A stretch of DNA of 64,000 nucleotides from JBALVT01 sp045110675 (GCA_045110675.1 JBGCGJ010000047.1:1-64000), one strand, 5' to 3'; shown: positions 54,663 through 63,364, counted from the first letter of the stretch. The notes: generated from the letters alone by a model not told the origin. Numbers and translations are program-made.

Positions 54663-55454
54663 ATGCTGCTAGAGAACAAGATTGTCATTGTGTCGGGAAT
54701 TGGTCCCGGTTTGGGTCAGGAATTATCGACGCTCGCTGCGAAGGAAGGCGCTAGCGCTGTGGTGCTGGCGGCCCGTACCGTCAGCAAGTTGGATGTCGCC
54801 GAGCAAGAAATAAATGACTTGGGTCTGGGCACCAAAGTGCTGAAAGTGGCAACGGATATTTCTGATAAGGAGCAGTGTTTGGCACTGGCCAAACAAACGG
54901 CGGAGTCTTTTGGGCGCATCGATGTACTGTTCAATAGCGCCTATGATCCAGGCAGTTTTGAACCAGTAGAGAGTGCAGATATGGACGGATGGCGTCGAGC
55001 GATGGATGTCAATTTCTTCGGTACCATGCACTTAACTCAAGCCTGCGTGCCTTACATGAAGGACGCGGGCGGTGGCTCGGTGGTTATGATCGCCACCATG
55101 GTGGAGCACAAACCGCTGGCGACACAAGGTGGCTATGGGTCTTCGAAGTCGGCCTTGCGCTCGGCCACAAAGCACTTGGCCTTGGAGCTGGGTCAGTACA
55201 ATATTCGGGTGAACAGCTGCCATATGGGTTGGATGTGGGGGCCTAGTGTCGAAGGCTATTTCGCCTGGCAGTCTCAAACCACCGGGAAAACTACCGATGA
55301 GCTAATCTCAGAAGTCACTAAGAACATTCCCCTGGGCGTGATTCCCGATGATGGTGAATGCGCCAAAGCGGCGATGTTTTTCGCTTCTGATTACGCAAGT
55401 GTAGTTACCGGGGCGGCGCTGGATGTTAACGGCGGCGAGTTTATGCCAATCTAA
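54663..55454 (+). CDS. SDR family oxidoreductase with unusual catalytic site
   Basis: Short-chain dehydrogenase of 263 residues from ATG at 54663 with AAGGA upstream. The cofactor loop is SGIGPGLG (9-16), YGSSK holds the catalytic Tyr and Lys, and NGGEFMPI ends it. The usual catalytic Ser seems replaced by Thr (VVMIATMVEHKP). Closely similar SDRs are common in Actinobacteria and marine gammaproteobacteria with steroid or terpenoid catabolism, but the substrate here is unknown. It sits 42 bases after dnaE and 15 before the DUF1244 gene. Confidence 0.85.
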   Translation: MLLENKIVIVSGIGPGLGQELSTLAAKEGASAVVLAARTVSKLDVAEQEINDLGLGTKVLKVATDISDKEQCLALAKQTAESFGRIDVLFNSAYDPGSFEPVESADMDGWRRAMDVNFFGTMHLTQACVPYMKDAGGGSVVMIATMVEHKPLATQGGYGSSKSALRSATKHLALELGQYNIRVNSCHMGWMWGPSVEGYFAWQSQTTGKTTDELISEVTKNIPLGVIPDDGECAKAAMFFASDYASVVTGAALDVNGGEFMPI

Positions 55455-55469
55455 TACGAGAGAAAGATT

Positions 55470-55751
55470 ATGTCTAATATAGAAGTTGAAGCGGCGGTGT
55501 TTCGTCGCCTTCTGGAACACCTGGATAGCCGCAAAGATGTACAGAATATCGAATTGATGAATCTGGCGAGTTTTTGCCGTAACTGTCTTTCCAAATGGTA
55601 TGTGGCGGCCGCTGAAGAGCGAGGAGAAACCGTAAACTACGAGCAGGCGAGAGAACTTGTCTACGGAATGCCTTATAGCGAATGGAAGAAGTTGTATCAA
55701 ACGGAGGCCACCGCGGAGCAGCTTGCCGCGTTCGACAAAAAAGAGAAGTAA
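55470..55751 (+). CDS. DUF1244 family protein
   Basis: 93-residue soluble protein. FRRLLEHLDSRKDVQNIELMNLASFCRNCLSKWY and the following GMPYSEWKKLYQ match the DUF1244 family of short proteobacterial proteins, with two conserved Cys in CRNC. Function unknown. A ribosome site GAGAAAG precedes the ATG. Probably transcribed with the preceding SDR. Confidence 0.85.
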   Translation: MSNIEVEAAVFRRLLEHLDSRKDVQNIELMNLASFCRNCLSKWYVAAAEERGETVNYEQARELVYGMPYSEWKKLYQTEATAEQLAAFDKKEK

Positions 55752-55793
55752 CGTCCACGTTTTTTGTAGGCGGTGTAAACGGTTTAAATGGAT

Positions 55794-56198
55794 CTACAGC
55801 GGTCCGTAGGGCAAAAAACGATTGTCGCTCACGGAGCGTATCCATTTGAGTAGCTCTTTGTCCAATCGCGCGCCGCGTTTTCTTAAGCACTTTGCCAGGG
55901 GTATAACGGGAGATTTGTCACCGCTCTCCCAACCCGGAAGGTTTTCCGCTACGACAAAGAACCGTATCAGGTGGAGTATTTGTTCGTCGGAGAGTGATTG
56001 GGCGGTGTCGGTCCAAATAGATGATTCCAGCGTGATTAACCCTGAGAGTTCCTGGGATTCTGCACCGCTAATGAAATCGTCGAGTTGATCCAGCTTTTGT
56101 GCTTCGCTCAGATTGATGAAGCGAGTGAGTATCTCTGGTTCGATGTGTATGCTTTGGGCCGCCGCCTCGGCGGCGGGGTCCCAGGAACCAATCGACAT
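55794..56198 (-). CDS. Conserved hypothetical protein ending NRFLPYGPL
   Basis: 134-residue soluble, mostly helical, acidic protein. The most distinctive part is FFVVAENLPGWESGDKSPVIPLAKCLRKRGARL and the C-terminal WIRSVSDNRFLPYGPL. I recall related uncharacterised proteins in other gammaproteobacteria with the same ending, but I cannot name a function. AAGGAG lies 6-7 bases before the ATG. It converges with the DUF1244 gene and is downstream of another small gene on the same strand. Confidence 0.7.
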   Translation of the reverse strand: MSIGSWDPAAEAAAQSIHIEPEILTRFINLSEAQKLDQLDDFISGAESQELSGLITLESSIWTDTAQSLSDEQILHLIRFFVVAENLPGWESGDKSPVIPLAKCLRKRGARLDKELLKWIRSVSDNRFLPYGPL

Positions 56199-56240
56199 AT
56201 CTTTCTCCTTAGGCAGTTGGCCATTATAAGAGAAAGTAAA

Positions 56241-56516
56241 TTAGCTGTCGCTGTCGATCAGTTTACGTAAGTAATTAAATCGTGAGGCATAGGATTCCAC
56301 AACCTCGTCTCTGGTGCGCACCAAGACGTTTTTAATCGGTTCTTTAGGAGGCATATCGTCTTCGCTCCAGTAAAACTGCTTGCCCAGCTCATTGAGTCCG
56401 TCGCCTATCACGTTAGCGCTTTCAAGAGTTGCTTGAACCAGAAACATTTCGGCGACAACGATATCGCTGACCGCTCTTTGCATTCTGCTTTGAGAACTCA
56501 CTTCCTGAGCTTCCAT
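56241..56516 (-). CDS. Small hypothetical protein
   Basis: 91-residue soluble, helical protein (SRMQRAVSDIVVAEMFLVQATLESANVIGDGLNELGKQFYW then a charged C-terminal half). No domain recognised. The reading frame is supported by AGGAG 9 bases before ATG at 56516 and by lying in tandem, 42 bases upstream of the previous hypothetical gene, on the same strand. Confidence 0.6.
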   Translation of the reverse strand: MEAQEVSSQSRMQRAVSDIVVAEMFLVQATLESANVIGDGLNELGKQFYWSEDDMPPKEPIKNVLVRTRDEVVESYASRFNYLRKLIDSDS

Positions 56517-56758
56517 TAGAACAATCTCCTGTCAGAGTTAACCTGTATTCGGTGCGTGCGCCAAAATGGTGCCTTTTCGCACTATCAGTGTGCTTAAACC
56601 TGGAAAGAGTACCGCTTGATCCAGTGTTTTCCGCATTGCACAAACCTCTTTGCAAGCCTTGTGCCAGCGGAACGCCATGATAATGAAAATTTGTTACAGT
56701 TCAATATGTGATGGCTAAGTTTCTAGTGAATATGTCATAAGCAGAGCCCGTATGGCGG

Positions 56759-58138
56759 TTACAACTGCCGAACTTTGAATTTTCGCCCTTTGATTCGTCC
56801 ATTGATTAGTCGACCTAGGGCCTTACCTGCCACCGAAGACTCAATCGCCACATAGGCGGCGTAGTCCATCACTTCTATCTTACCTACCGCTTTACCCTCT
56901 ATGCCTGCCTCGCCGGTTAAAGCGCCGAGAATATCCCCGGGGCGCACTTTGTCTTTTCGACCACCGGCAATACATAGGGTTGCAAATCGAGGCAGGGGCA
57001 TTTTGCGGCCAGTTTGGGGCAGAGATTCGATGGCTTCAAACGCAAGGTCCCGATTTATGTACTCGCCGATCTGATCGAATTTGTAACGCTCAGAGTCTGA
57101 AAATATGGAAACTGCCAGACCTTCTTTTCCCGCTCTTCCGGTGCGGCCGATGCGATGCACGTAGACTTCAGTGTTGCGGGGCAGATCGAAGTTCACCACA
57201 GCGGGCAGGTCTTCAATGTCCAGCCCTCTGGCGGCTACGTCCGTGGCTACCAGCACACTGCAGCTGCGCTGTTTGAACTGGACTAGCACTTGATCGCGGT
57301 CTCTTTGTTCAAGATCACCGTGTAGGGCTTTGGCGCTAATGTTTTTCTCGCACAAAAAGTCAGTGACTTCTCGAACCTGTACTTTGGTGTTACAAAAAAC
57401 AACCGCCGCTTCGGGGTGGTGGGCGTTCAACACGTCCACCAGAGCCTGTAGTTTCCCAGCTTTGTGGCAAATATAGAACACTTCAGAAATATGCTCGTTG
57501 CTGTGCAGTGACTCCACGCTTACCGTTACCGGAGATTGCTGAAACTGGCTGCTCAGTGAATCGATGTCATCCGGGTAGGTGGCGGAAAACATCAGTGTTT
57601 GCCGATTGTCCGGTGTTTCTTCGATTATTGTCTTGATGTCGTCAATAAAACCCATTTCTAGCATGCGGTCTGCTTCATCCAAAACCAGAGTGTTCACTCG
57701 TGATAGGGCCAGGGTTTGCTTGCGCACGTGGTCCTTGATCCGACCGGGAGTCCCCACAACAATATGAGCGCCATGCTCAAGCGAACCGATCTGCGGGCCT
57801 ATCGACTGGCCGCCGCATAATGTGACCACTTTGATATTTTGTGCGAAGCGAGCAAGTCGGCGAATCTCTGTGGAAACCTGACTGGCCAATTCTCGGGTGG
57901 GACAAAGAACGATAGCTTGGGTCGCAAAATCCTTGGGATTCAGTTTGGCCAGCAGCGGTAGACCGAATGCCGCTGTTTTGCCGGACCCGGTTTTTGCCTG
58001 AGCAATTAGATCCTGGCCTGCTAAGGCGAGCGGTAACGCTTCTGCCTGGATCGGAGTCATATGTTTGTAGCCCAGCCTCTCCAGGTTGCGCAGCTGTTCC
58101 TCGGGGATTGTCAGGTTGGAAAAAGATTGCTTGCTCAC
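56759..58138 (-). CDS. dbpA: ATP-dependent RNA helicase DbpA
   Basis: DEAD-box helicase activated by 23S rRNA hairpin 92, acting in 50S assembly. The 459 residues have the Q motif, AKTGSGKTAAFG (motif I), PTRELASQ, DEAD in LVLDEADRMLEMGF, SAT in MFSATYP and HRIGRTGRAG. The C-terminal about 75 residues (RKDKVRPGDILGALTGEAGI then KIEVMDYAAYVAIE) are the DbpA RNA-binding domain, which separates it from RhlE- or SrmB-type helicases. Single gene. Confidence 0.95.
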   Translation of the reverse strand: MSKQSFSNLTIPEEQLRNLERLGYKHMTPIQAEALPLALAGQDLIAQAKTGSGKTAAFGLPLLAKLNPKDFATQAIVLCPTRELASQVSTEIRRLARFAQNIKVVTLCGGQSIGPQIGSLEHGAHIVVGTPGRIKDHVRKQTLALSRVNTLVLDEADRMLEMGFIDDIKTIIEETPDNRQTLMFSATYPDDIDSLSSQFQQSPVTVSVESLHSNEHISEVFYICHKAGKLQALVDVLNAHHPEAAVVFCNTKVQVREVTDFLCEKNISAKALHGDLEQRDRDQVLVQFKQRSCSVLVATDVAARGLDIEDLPAVVNFDLPRNTEVYVHRIGRTGRAGKEGLAVSIFSDSERYKFDQIGEYINRDLAFEAIESLPQTGRKMPLPRFATLCIAGGRKDKVRPGDILGALTGEAGIEGKAVGKIEVMDYAAYVAIESSVAGKALGRLINGRIKGRKFKVRQL

Positions 58139-58257
58139 GTTAGGGGCGGTCCAGTGGATTACGGCGCGGGAGTATACCAGAGTGGTGTGCTATCGCCCCA
58201 ACTGCTTACCTTGGCCTGCCAAGTTGCTTCGGACCAGCAATTGCTGGCGGTTTTGTG

Positions 58258-58263
58258 TATAAT
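58258..58263 (+). promoter_or_regulatory. Candidate -10 element for the small basic protein gene
   Basis: Perfect TATAAT 31 bases before the ATG at 58295. The -35 region is poor. Confidence 0.35.
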
Positions 58264-58294
58264 GTCCGGCCATTCGGAAAATATAAGGTTTCAC

Positions 58295-58525
58295 ATGGCA
58301 CCCAAGCCAACAGCACAGCCCGGGAAAAAGCCTCACACTCAACCCTCAAAGAAGAAGCAACCTGCATCGGTGGAGACTTCCCAGTCTATTGAGGAACAAA
58401 CCAAGGCGTTCTTTAAGGCGGGTGGAAAGGTTGAAGAAATTCGCACTGGCGTTAGCGGCCAGCAGGGGTTAGCCGGTCCGCGCCACATTTCACTGGGAAC
58501 CAGCGGCAATACCGCAAAGTCCTAG
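58295..58525 (+). CDS. Small basic protein with SutA-like FxxGGKVxEI motif
   Basis: 76-residue protein. The first about 30 residues are Lys/Pro/Gln-rich and probably disordered. The second half has SIEEQTKAFFKAGGKVEEIRTGVSGQQG. The FxxxGGKVxEI pattern is shared, from memory, with the C-terminal part of Pseudomonas SutA (a small RNA-polymerase-binding factor), but length and acidic region differ, so a relation is only a suggestion. The ATG at 58295 has AAGG about 7 bases upstream. A longer frame running upstream overlaps the dbpA promoter region and is not used. Confidence 0.7.
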   Translation: MAPKPTAQPGKKPHTQPSKKKQPASVETSQSIEEQTKAFFKAGGKVEEIRTGVSGQQGLAGPRHISLGTSGNTAKS

Positions 58526-58680
58526 ACGCCTGCCGTCATAATTATAGCTTGAACGATGTTGATCCTCGTTCCGGTGGCAATCGGAACGATAGGCCAGAGA
58601 CCGTTTGCGAGATGGAAAAACCCGGAGATTACGCCCATCGAGGTGCCCCTATTGGGCCATATTGCTCGATTGTTTAGGCG
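58526..58680. other. Non-coding stretch upstream of the cold-shock promoter
   Basis: Part of a 338-base gap between genes. It contains one perfect 8-bp hairpin (TCGTTCCG at 58566-58573 with CGGAACGA at 58582-58589) without T-run. It could be a terminator-like end for the small gene or part of an uncharacterised RNA. No coding sequence seen. Confidence 0.5.
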
Positions 58681-58708
58681 TTGACTCTACTTATTGGCCG
58701 TATATAAT
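58681..58708 (+). promoter_or_regulatory. Strong sigma-70 promoter of the cold-shock gene
   Basis: TTGACT (58681-58686), 16-base spacer and TATAAT (58703-58708). The start near 58715 gives a leader of about 148 bases before the ATG at 58864. Confidence 0.8.
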
Positions 58709-58714
58709 GCTCCG

Positions 58715-58863
58715 AGCTTGAAAGTGCAACTTATCGTTATTTATGCCCAATTTTTCGACGTTCTATCTTTAGTACCTCGGCCTGATTTTCATAAGTAATA
58801 GCTACACATTTCAGCAAAATGGCCTGTTAAGGGCTTTAATTACTAATGAAATAGGAAATACAT
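58715..58863 (+). promoter_or_regulatory. Long 5' leader of the cold-shock gene
   Basis: About 149 untranslated bases, AT-rich, as in cspA-type genes whose leaders refold in the cold to allow translation. Not folded here. The role is inferred from family behaviour. Confidence 0.5.
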
Positions 58864-59070
58864 ATGTCTACAACTACCGGTACCGTTAAGTGGTTCAACG
58901 AATCTAAAGGTTTTGGTTTTATCGAGCAAGAATCTGGTCCTGACGTGTTTGCACACTTCAGCGCCATCTCAGGTTCAGGCTTCAAGACTTTGGCCGAAGG
59001 CCAAAAAGTTGAGTTCACTGTGACTCAAGGCCAAAAAGGTCCTCAAGCAGAGAACATCGTAGCGGTTTAA
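58864..59070 (+). CDS. Cold-shock protein, CspA family
   Basis: 68-residue single-stranded nucleic-acid-binding protein and RNA chaperone. [18 protein letters not shown] carries RNP1 and DVFAHFSAI carries RNP2. Length and sequence are typical. Preceded by a strong promoter and long leader, followed by a bidirectional terminator. Which Csp paralogue it is cannot be decided. Confidence 0.97.
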   Translation: MSTTTGTVKWFNESKGFGFIEQESGPDVFAHFSAISGSGFKTLAEGQKVEFTVTQGQKGPQAENIVAV

Positions 59071-59080
59071 TCACCCTGCG

Positions 59081-59117
59081 AAAAAAAGGCGAGACTTAAC
59101 GGTCTCGCCTTTTTTTT
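59081..59117. terminator. Bidirectional intrinsic terminator between csp and DUF3604 genes
   Basis: 15-base arms (59081-59095 and 59103-59117 region) with an A-run on the left and a T-run on the right around GGCGAGAC/GTCTCGCC, loop of about 6 bases. Works in both directions for the two convergent genes. Confidence 0.93.
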
Positions 59118-59158
59118 GCCTGAAATTTGATCTTGGATGTACCCGAGACAGCCCCGAG

Positions 59159-61045
59159 CTACAGGTCCTGGGGGTTAAACCAGATCGGTGAAGTGTATGC
59201 ACGTTCCTGCAGTGTAGCCGGTCCCTCTTCAGGGATGTCGGCATTGAGAGCCAGCGCATCATAAAGTGAGTGTCTGGGTGTTGGAATCTCCAGTACTCGC
59301 ACATAGTAAAAAGCAGCTTGATCGGCGTCGAAATCCGGATCGGTCCATCGTATTGACAATTCCTCGGCTCCGATACTGTTCTCATAGTGACCGGTACTTA
59401 AATCTACCGTGTTCCCCACACTCGGCAGTTTGCCATCGAAGTTGAGCTGCCGATCGCCTGACCAGGCCACGTTGTAGACTTTCTCATGCTGGATACCGCT
59501 AGAGTCCACCCACCCTTTGACAACCTGTACCCTGTCGAGATTGGCCCCGTTTGGGTCTTTCATGGCCCGAATAAGCATTTGCGGTGACTGGCTTCCTCCC
59601 ACTCGGTTCAAATTGCCGCCCATTGGAACGCCCTGTGAGTATCCAATATTTGCGAAGTCTGTTGATTCAACACTGCTTTCACTGAAATCCCAACCACCAA
59701 AAACCTGAACCCGAAGTCTGGTCCCCGTAGTTGCGTAAACTTCCTTGCGTTGGAAGGCGGCAAATATCTCATCACGCGTATTGTCCCGGGCCCATACAGC
59801 CGCCAAGCCCGATGCTGACATATTCCAGCCGGTGACTTCTCCACCGCCTATTCTTTCGCTTGAGCGTTTGGTTTCGGGGGTGGAGTCTCGTGCAAACTTT
59901 CCCCAGAAATTGTCTTCCTCCGCTGAAGAAAGTCCTGAATGGGAATCAGTCGATCCAATCATTCCGAACTGGTAGGGATTGACGCCTATCTTTTGCTCCA
60001 GAGCCAACCCGAGGCGCAGCGCGGAACGCGCGTAATCGGCGGCTTTTGGAACGTAGTCCATATGCCCTTGTTGTATGTAGTGGGTGTAAGTTTCGAAATC
60101 GGCAAATTCGTCATCGGGGGATACAGTTGGATGTGTTTCGGAATCGCCCTTAATTTGGGTGATTTCCGATACCGGCTCCCACTGCATGCGTCGGCGCGCG
60201 TACTCTTGTGTAATAGCTACTCCCTTCAATGTGGTATCGGCATACATGTACCCTTTGGAGATATTGGAGTTGTGCGGCATGGCAATAAAACGCGAGCCGG
60301 TTCGATCACTCGTCTCTTCCAACCAAGTCCATAAATCTTCCGGGTACTGGCTCTGGTCTGACCCATAGGGTACGAATTGTTTGGCCCGGACGCCGGAATC
60401 CGGTGTGAAAACGATTCGGTGCAGGTTGGCTCCAGTGGGGATTGAACTCCACTCCCAGCCGATGAAAGTGGTGAACTTGCCGGGGGAGTTGTGACGTTCC
60501 GCTGCGTCCACAATTTCGTGCCACGCTGTGCTCTCCGTGTCGAGAGTATCGCCAAAGGTGCTCGTGGGAAGCTCGTTAGCGGGATCTGCCACGGGATCGG
60601 AGCCGGGATTTTCCGCGCTGACAGGCAGCAGAGCGTTAAACACGCTTGCGCCATCACCGCTCTCGATCGCACGGTTCAGCATGGTGATTGCAAACCAGGC
60701 CTTGAGATTACCCCACAACCCCAGGTCCTCGGGCTCCGCTGTGCCGAGATTTGTCGCCCTGATAACGCCCATAAGTTCTGCATGATCGGAGACAACCAGA
60801 AAATCCAGAGGCGTGCCAATTTGTACTCGGGCTCGATTGAAAGGGTGAACAACGGGCAAGCCCTTAGCCCAGCGATAGGCCGTGTCGGGATCGGCGGTCT
60901 GGTTCTTGTTCAAATAGGCGTCGAAGGAATAGGACGTGTGCAGGTGAGTGTCGCCAAATAGTAGTTGGCTGGGTTCCGCCACCGCTGTGTTTTGGGTGAG
61001 GCCCAAGGCTAGTAAGCCTGTAGCAAAATGCCTGAAAAGCGACAT
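59159..61045 (-). CDS. Secreted DUF3604 (PHP-like) protein
   Basis: 628-residue exported protein: signal peptide ending NTAVA (about residue 22), then metal-site-like motifs GDTHLHTSYSFDAY (HxH), VVSDHAE and GSTDSHSG, which follow the pattern of PHP-type metallohydrolases. DUF3604 proteins are often large in marine bacteria, and their substrate is unknown. The C-terminal region (YNVAWSGDRQLNFDGKLPSVG, EELSIRWTDPDFDADQAAFYYVRVLEIPTPR) is the conserved tail. It is a single gene facing the csp terminator. Confidence 0.88.
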   Translation of the reverse strand: MSLFRHFATGLLALGLTQNTAVAEPSQLLFGDTHLHTSYSFDAYLNKNQTADPDTAYRWAKGLPVVHPFNRARVQIGTPLDFLVVSDHAELMGVIRATNLGTAEPEDLGLWGNLKAWFAITMLNRAIESGDGASVFNALLPVSAENPGSDPVADPANELPTSTFGDTLDTESTAWHEIVDAAERHNSPGKFTTFIGWEWSSIPTGANLHRIVFTPDSGVRAKQFVPYGSDQSQYPEDLWTWLEETSDRTGSRFIAMPHNSNISKGYMYADTTLKGVAITQEYARRRMQWEPVSEITQIKGDSETHPTVSPDDEFADFETYTHYIQQGHMDYVPKAADYARSALRLGLALEQKIGVNPYQFGMIGSTDSHSGLSSAEEDNFWGKFARDSTPETKRSSERIGGGEVTGWNMSASGLAAVWARDNTRDEIFAAFQRKEVYATTGTRLRVQVFGGWDFSESSVESTDFANIGYSQGVPMGGNLNRVGGSQSPQMLIRAMKDPNGANLDRVQVVKGWVDSSGIQHEKVYNVAWSGDRQLNFDGKLPSVGNTVDLSTGHYENSIGAEELSIRWTDPDFDADQAAFYYVRVLEIPTPRHSLYDALALNADIPEEGPATLQERAYTSPIWFNPQDL

Positions 61046-61221
61046 GTGAATTTCCTTCGAATCATTATTCTAATGCCACAAATTATTACACAAAGCACAG
61101 GCTTTGGCTCCACACCGTCTTTGGGTTCGCTACTTCCGTTCCTAGATGCCGTGTACGGTGCTAGAATGAGACTTTAGCGAGTATAGGCGGCATCTCATTC
61201 AATGGCAGTGAAGACCTTATC

Positions 61222-61773
61222 TTGAAGTGGAAGGTGCTTAAGTTGTTCTTGCCCTTGTTGCTGCTGGGGTTTGTGGTGCCCATGATTATGCCCGGTGCCG
61301 ATGGAAAACCGGTGATGTCGTATCGTGATTGGCTCCCTGATGAATCCACTCTCGATTCCTTGCAGCAAAAAGCCCGGAGCGGAGCGCGGGTGATTGGCGA
61401 AGCATTGGACAGTGGTGTCGAGGCCGCGGGAGGCGAACCTCCTGAGTTGTTGGAGGGGTTGGGAGGCCTCAAAAACGAAGCCCCTTCGTCGAAACAAGTT
61501 TACAAATGGAAGGATGAGTTTGGCCAATGGCATTTCACTGATGATGCCGAAGTGGCGAAACGCCGAGGTGCAAATGCTTCGGAACTCGAAGAGCATGTCC
61601 TGTCCTATCCCGCCAACGAGATGTCTGCTCCAGCTGAGCATCCTCCGATCCCTGAAGCCGCGCCAGCGGAGTCCTTTGAACCAAGTTTAAAGAATGTTCC
61701 TAAGGTAATGGGGGAAGCCAATCGTGTGAAGGAGCTTCTAGAGCAGCGTTATCGGGATACAGAACAACTCTGA
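61222..61773 (+). CDS. Membrane-anchored DUF4124 protein
   Basis: 183 residues: an N-terminal hydrophobic segment (about 4-22, signal anchor), then a spacer, then VYKWKDEFGQWHFTDDAEVAKR (about 92-113), the DUF4124 motif (Y-x-W-x-D-x-x-G-x-x-x-x-x-D). Function unknown. Other DUF4124 proteins are periplasmic. The start is TTG at 61222. No in-frame ATG precedes the hydrophobic segment, and upstream GTG frames are closed by stops. Confidence 0.72.
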   Translation: MKWKVLKLFLPLLLLGFVVPMIMPGADGKPVMSYRDWLPDESTLDSLQQKARSGARVIGEALDSGVEAAGGEPPELLEGLGGLKNEAPSSKQVYKWKDEFGQWHFTDDAEVAKRRGANASELEEHVLSYPANEMSAPAEHPPIPEAAPAESFEPSLKNVPKVMGEANRVKELLEQRYRDTEQL

Positions 61774-61840
61774 GAATCTTCAGGTTCCGACCTGAATTCA
61801 TTCAGGTGCCGGTGCTTTTTCACCGCGCGTTCGCAGCGAT

Positions 61841-63364
61841 TTAAGCCGGCGGTAATTTGTTAAACCAGGGAGCTGCCTGTTCTAACTGAGCCGCCAACTG
61901 AAACAACAGGCCTTCCTCCGCATAGCGCCCCGCAAACATTACTCCAACAGGTAGTCCCTCAGGCGTCCAATGTAGCGGAACTGATATGGCTGGCTGCCCA
62001 GTGGCGTTATACAGCATCGTGAAGGCGGAAATATTAATGGCCTCTTTTTCATAAGGCTCATTTTTCTGATTTAAACTCAGCTTACCCAGTTTTACCGGAG
62101 GCGTGGCGAGTGTGGGAGAAAGCAAAACATCAAATTGGCGTTGCAGCAATGCCATTTGTTGAGATGCTCGTTCTATGCCTCTATTGGCAGCATCCAGTTG
62201 CTCTGCCGAATAAACCCGTGAACTCTGATATCGTTGCCAGATAATCGGTTCGAGATCGTCTTGCGTGACTTTTCTGCCGAGCTGTTGTTCGCGCGCCACC
62301 ACGCGCGCCACCGTGCCGACACCCATAACGACTCTCGTACTGGTAAAAAAATCTCGCGGGTCGATGGGGATTCGTACGTGGTCTACTGAGTGTCCGAGGC
62401 TTTCACACAGTTTCGCAGCTTTCTCTGCCGCTTTTGCGCATTCCGGGTGAACTTTGCTGTAAGTGACGGGAGTGGTGATCAAACCAATACGCAGTGAGTG
62501 TGGGGGTCGTTGAATTTGTTCCAGATAGGTTTTACCCGGCGCGGGAGCAATAGTGGTTTGACCAGGTTCCGGCCCGCGTGTGGCGTCAAGTAGCGCAGCA
62601 CTATCGCGAACACTGCGAGATATAGCGTGAATAACACTCATGGTGGAGGACAATTTTTTCGGCCCGGCTGGAACGCGTCCTCTGCTGGGTTTCAGGCCGA
62701 ACAGTCCGCAGCACGATGCGGGAATTCTTATCGATCCTCCACCGTCCGTGGCGTTGGCGATGGGTAGAATTCCTGTCGCAACTGCAGCGGCGGCACCACC
62801 CGAGGAGCCCCCGGTGGTGCGGGTCAAATCCCACGGGTTGCGAGTTTCCCCAAACAAGATGGATTCGGTCGTCCCGGTGCCGCCAAATTCAGGGGTCGCT
62901 GTTTTGCCGAAGATCACCAGGCCCGCCCGTCGATATCGATCGACCACGGTGCTGTTGTGCTTCGACACCGCATCTTTGTAAAAACGAGATCCGTTAGTGG
63001 TGACCGTGCCGGTTAACGCCATCCCCAGATCCTTCAGCATAAAGGGGACACCTGTGAATGAGCCCTTTGGCAGGCCTTTCTTCACGGTTATTCGCGCTCG
63101 ATCATAGAGTTTTTCAACCACGCAATTGATATTCGGATTAACCGCTTCGCTGCGAGAAATCGCTATTTCCAGGAGCTCTGCTGCAGATACGTCGCCATTG
63201 CGAACAAGATGAGCGAGACTCAGGGCATCGTGATTGCGATATTCTTCAAAGCTCAGCGAGGAGCTTCGGGCCGCTTTTAGGGTAGTGGAGGTCCCCGCTG
63301 CAGCAGCAATTGCCAAGCCCTGTTTTATTAGATTTCTTCGGCTTAAATTATTCGGCATAGCCAT
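61841..63364 (-). CDS. Amidase-signature family enzyme with Tat signal
   Basis: 507 residues. The N-terminus has a twin-arginine motif SRRNLIK (8-14) followed by an Ala-rich hydrophobic stretch, so it is probably exported. The amidase triad is visible: Lys in GVPFMLKDLGMA, the cis-Ser region in GGSSGGAAAAVATG, and Ser in GGGSIRIPASCCG. It hydrolyses amide bonds of unknown substrate (possibly aryl or acyl amides). It lies between the gcvP 3' end and a DUF4124 gene with no apparent link. Confidence 0.92.
   Translation of the reverse strand: MAMPNNLSRRNLIKQGLAIAAAAGTSTTLKAARSSSLSFEEYRNHDALSLAHLVRNGDVSAAELLEIAISRSEAVNPNINCVVEKLYDRARITVKKGLPKGSFTGVPFMLKDLGMALTGTVTTNGSRFYKDAVSKHNSTVVDRYRRAGLVIFGKTATPEFGGTGTTESILFGETRNPWDLTRTTGGSSGGAAAAVATGILPIANATDGGGSIRIPASCCGLFGLKPSRGRVPAGPKKLSSTMSVIHAISRSVRDSAALLDATRGPEPGQTTIAPAPGKTYLEQIQRPPHSLRIGLITTPVTYSKVHPECAKAAEKAAKLCESLGHSVDHVRIPIDPRDFFTSTRVVMGVGTVARVVAREQQLGRKVTQDDLEPIIWQRYQSSRVYSAEQLDAANRGIERASQQMALLQRQFDVLLSPTLATPPVKLGKLSLNQKNEPYEKEAINISAFTMLYNATGQPAISVPLHWTPEGLPVGVMFAGRYAEEGLLFQLAAQLEQAAPWFNKLPPA

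Noticed and set aside
58061..58294. Upstream extension of the small basic protein gene
   Set aside because: Would overlap the divergent dbpA start. The ATG at 58295 has its own ribosome site and -10 box.
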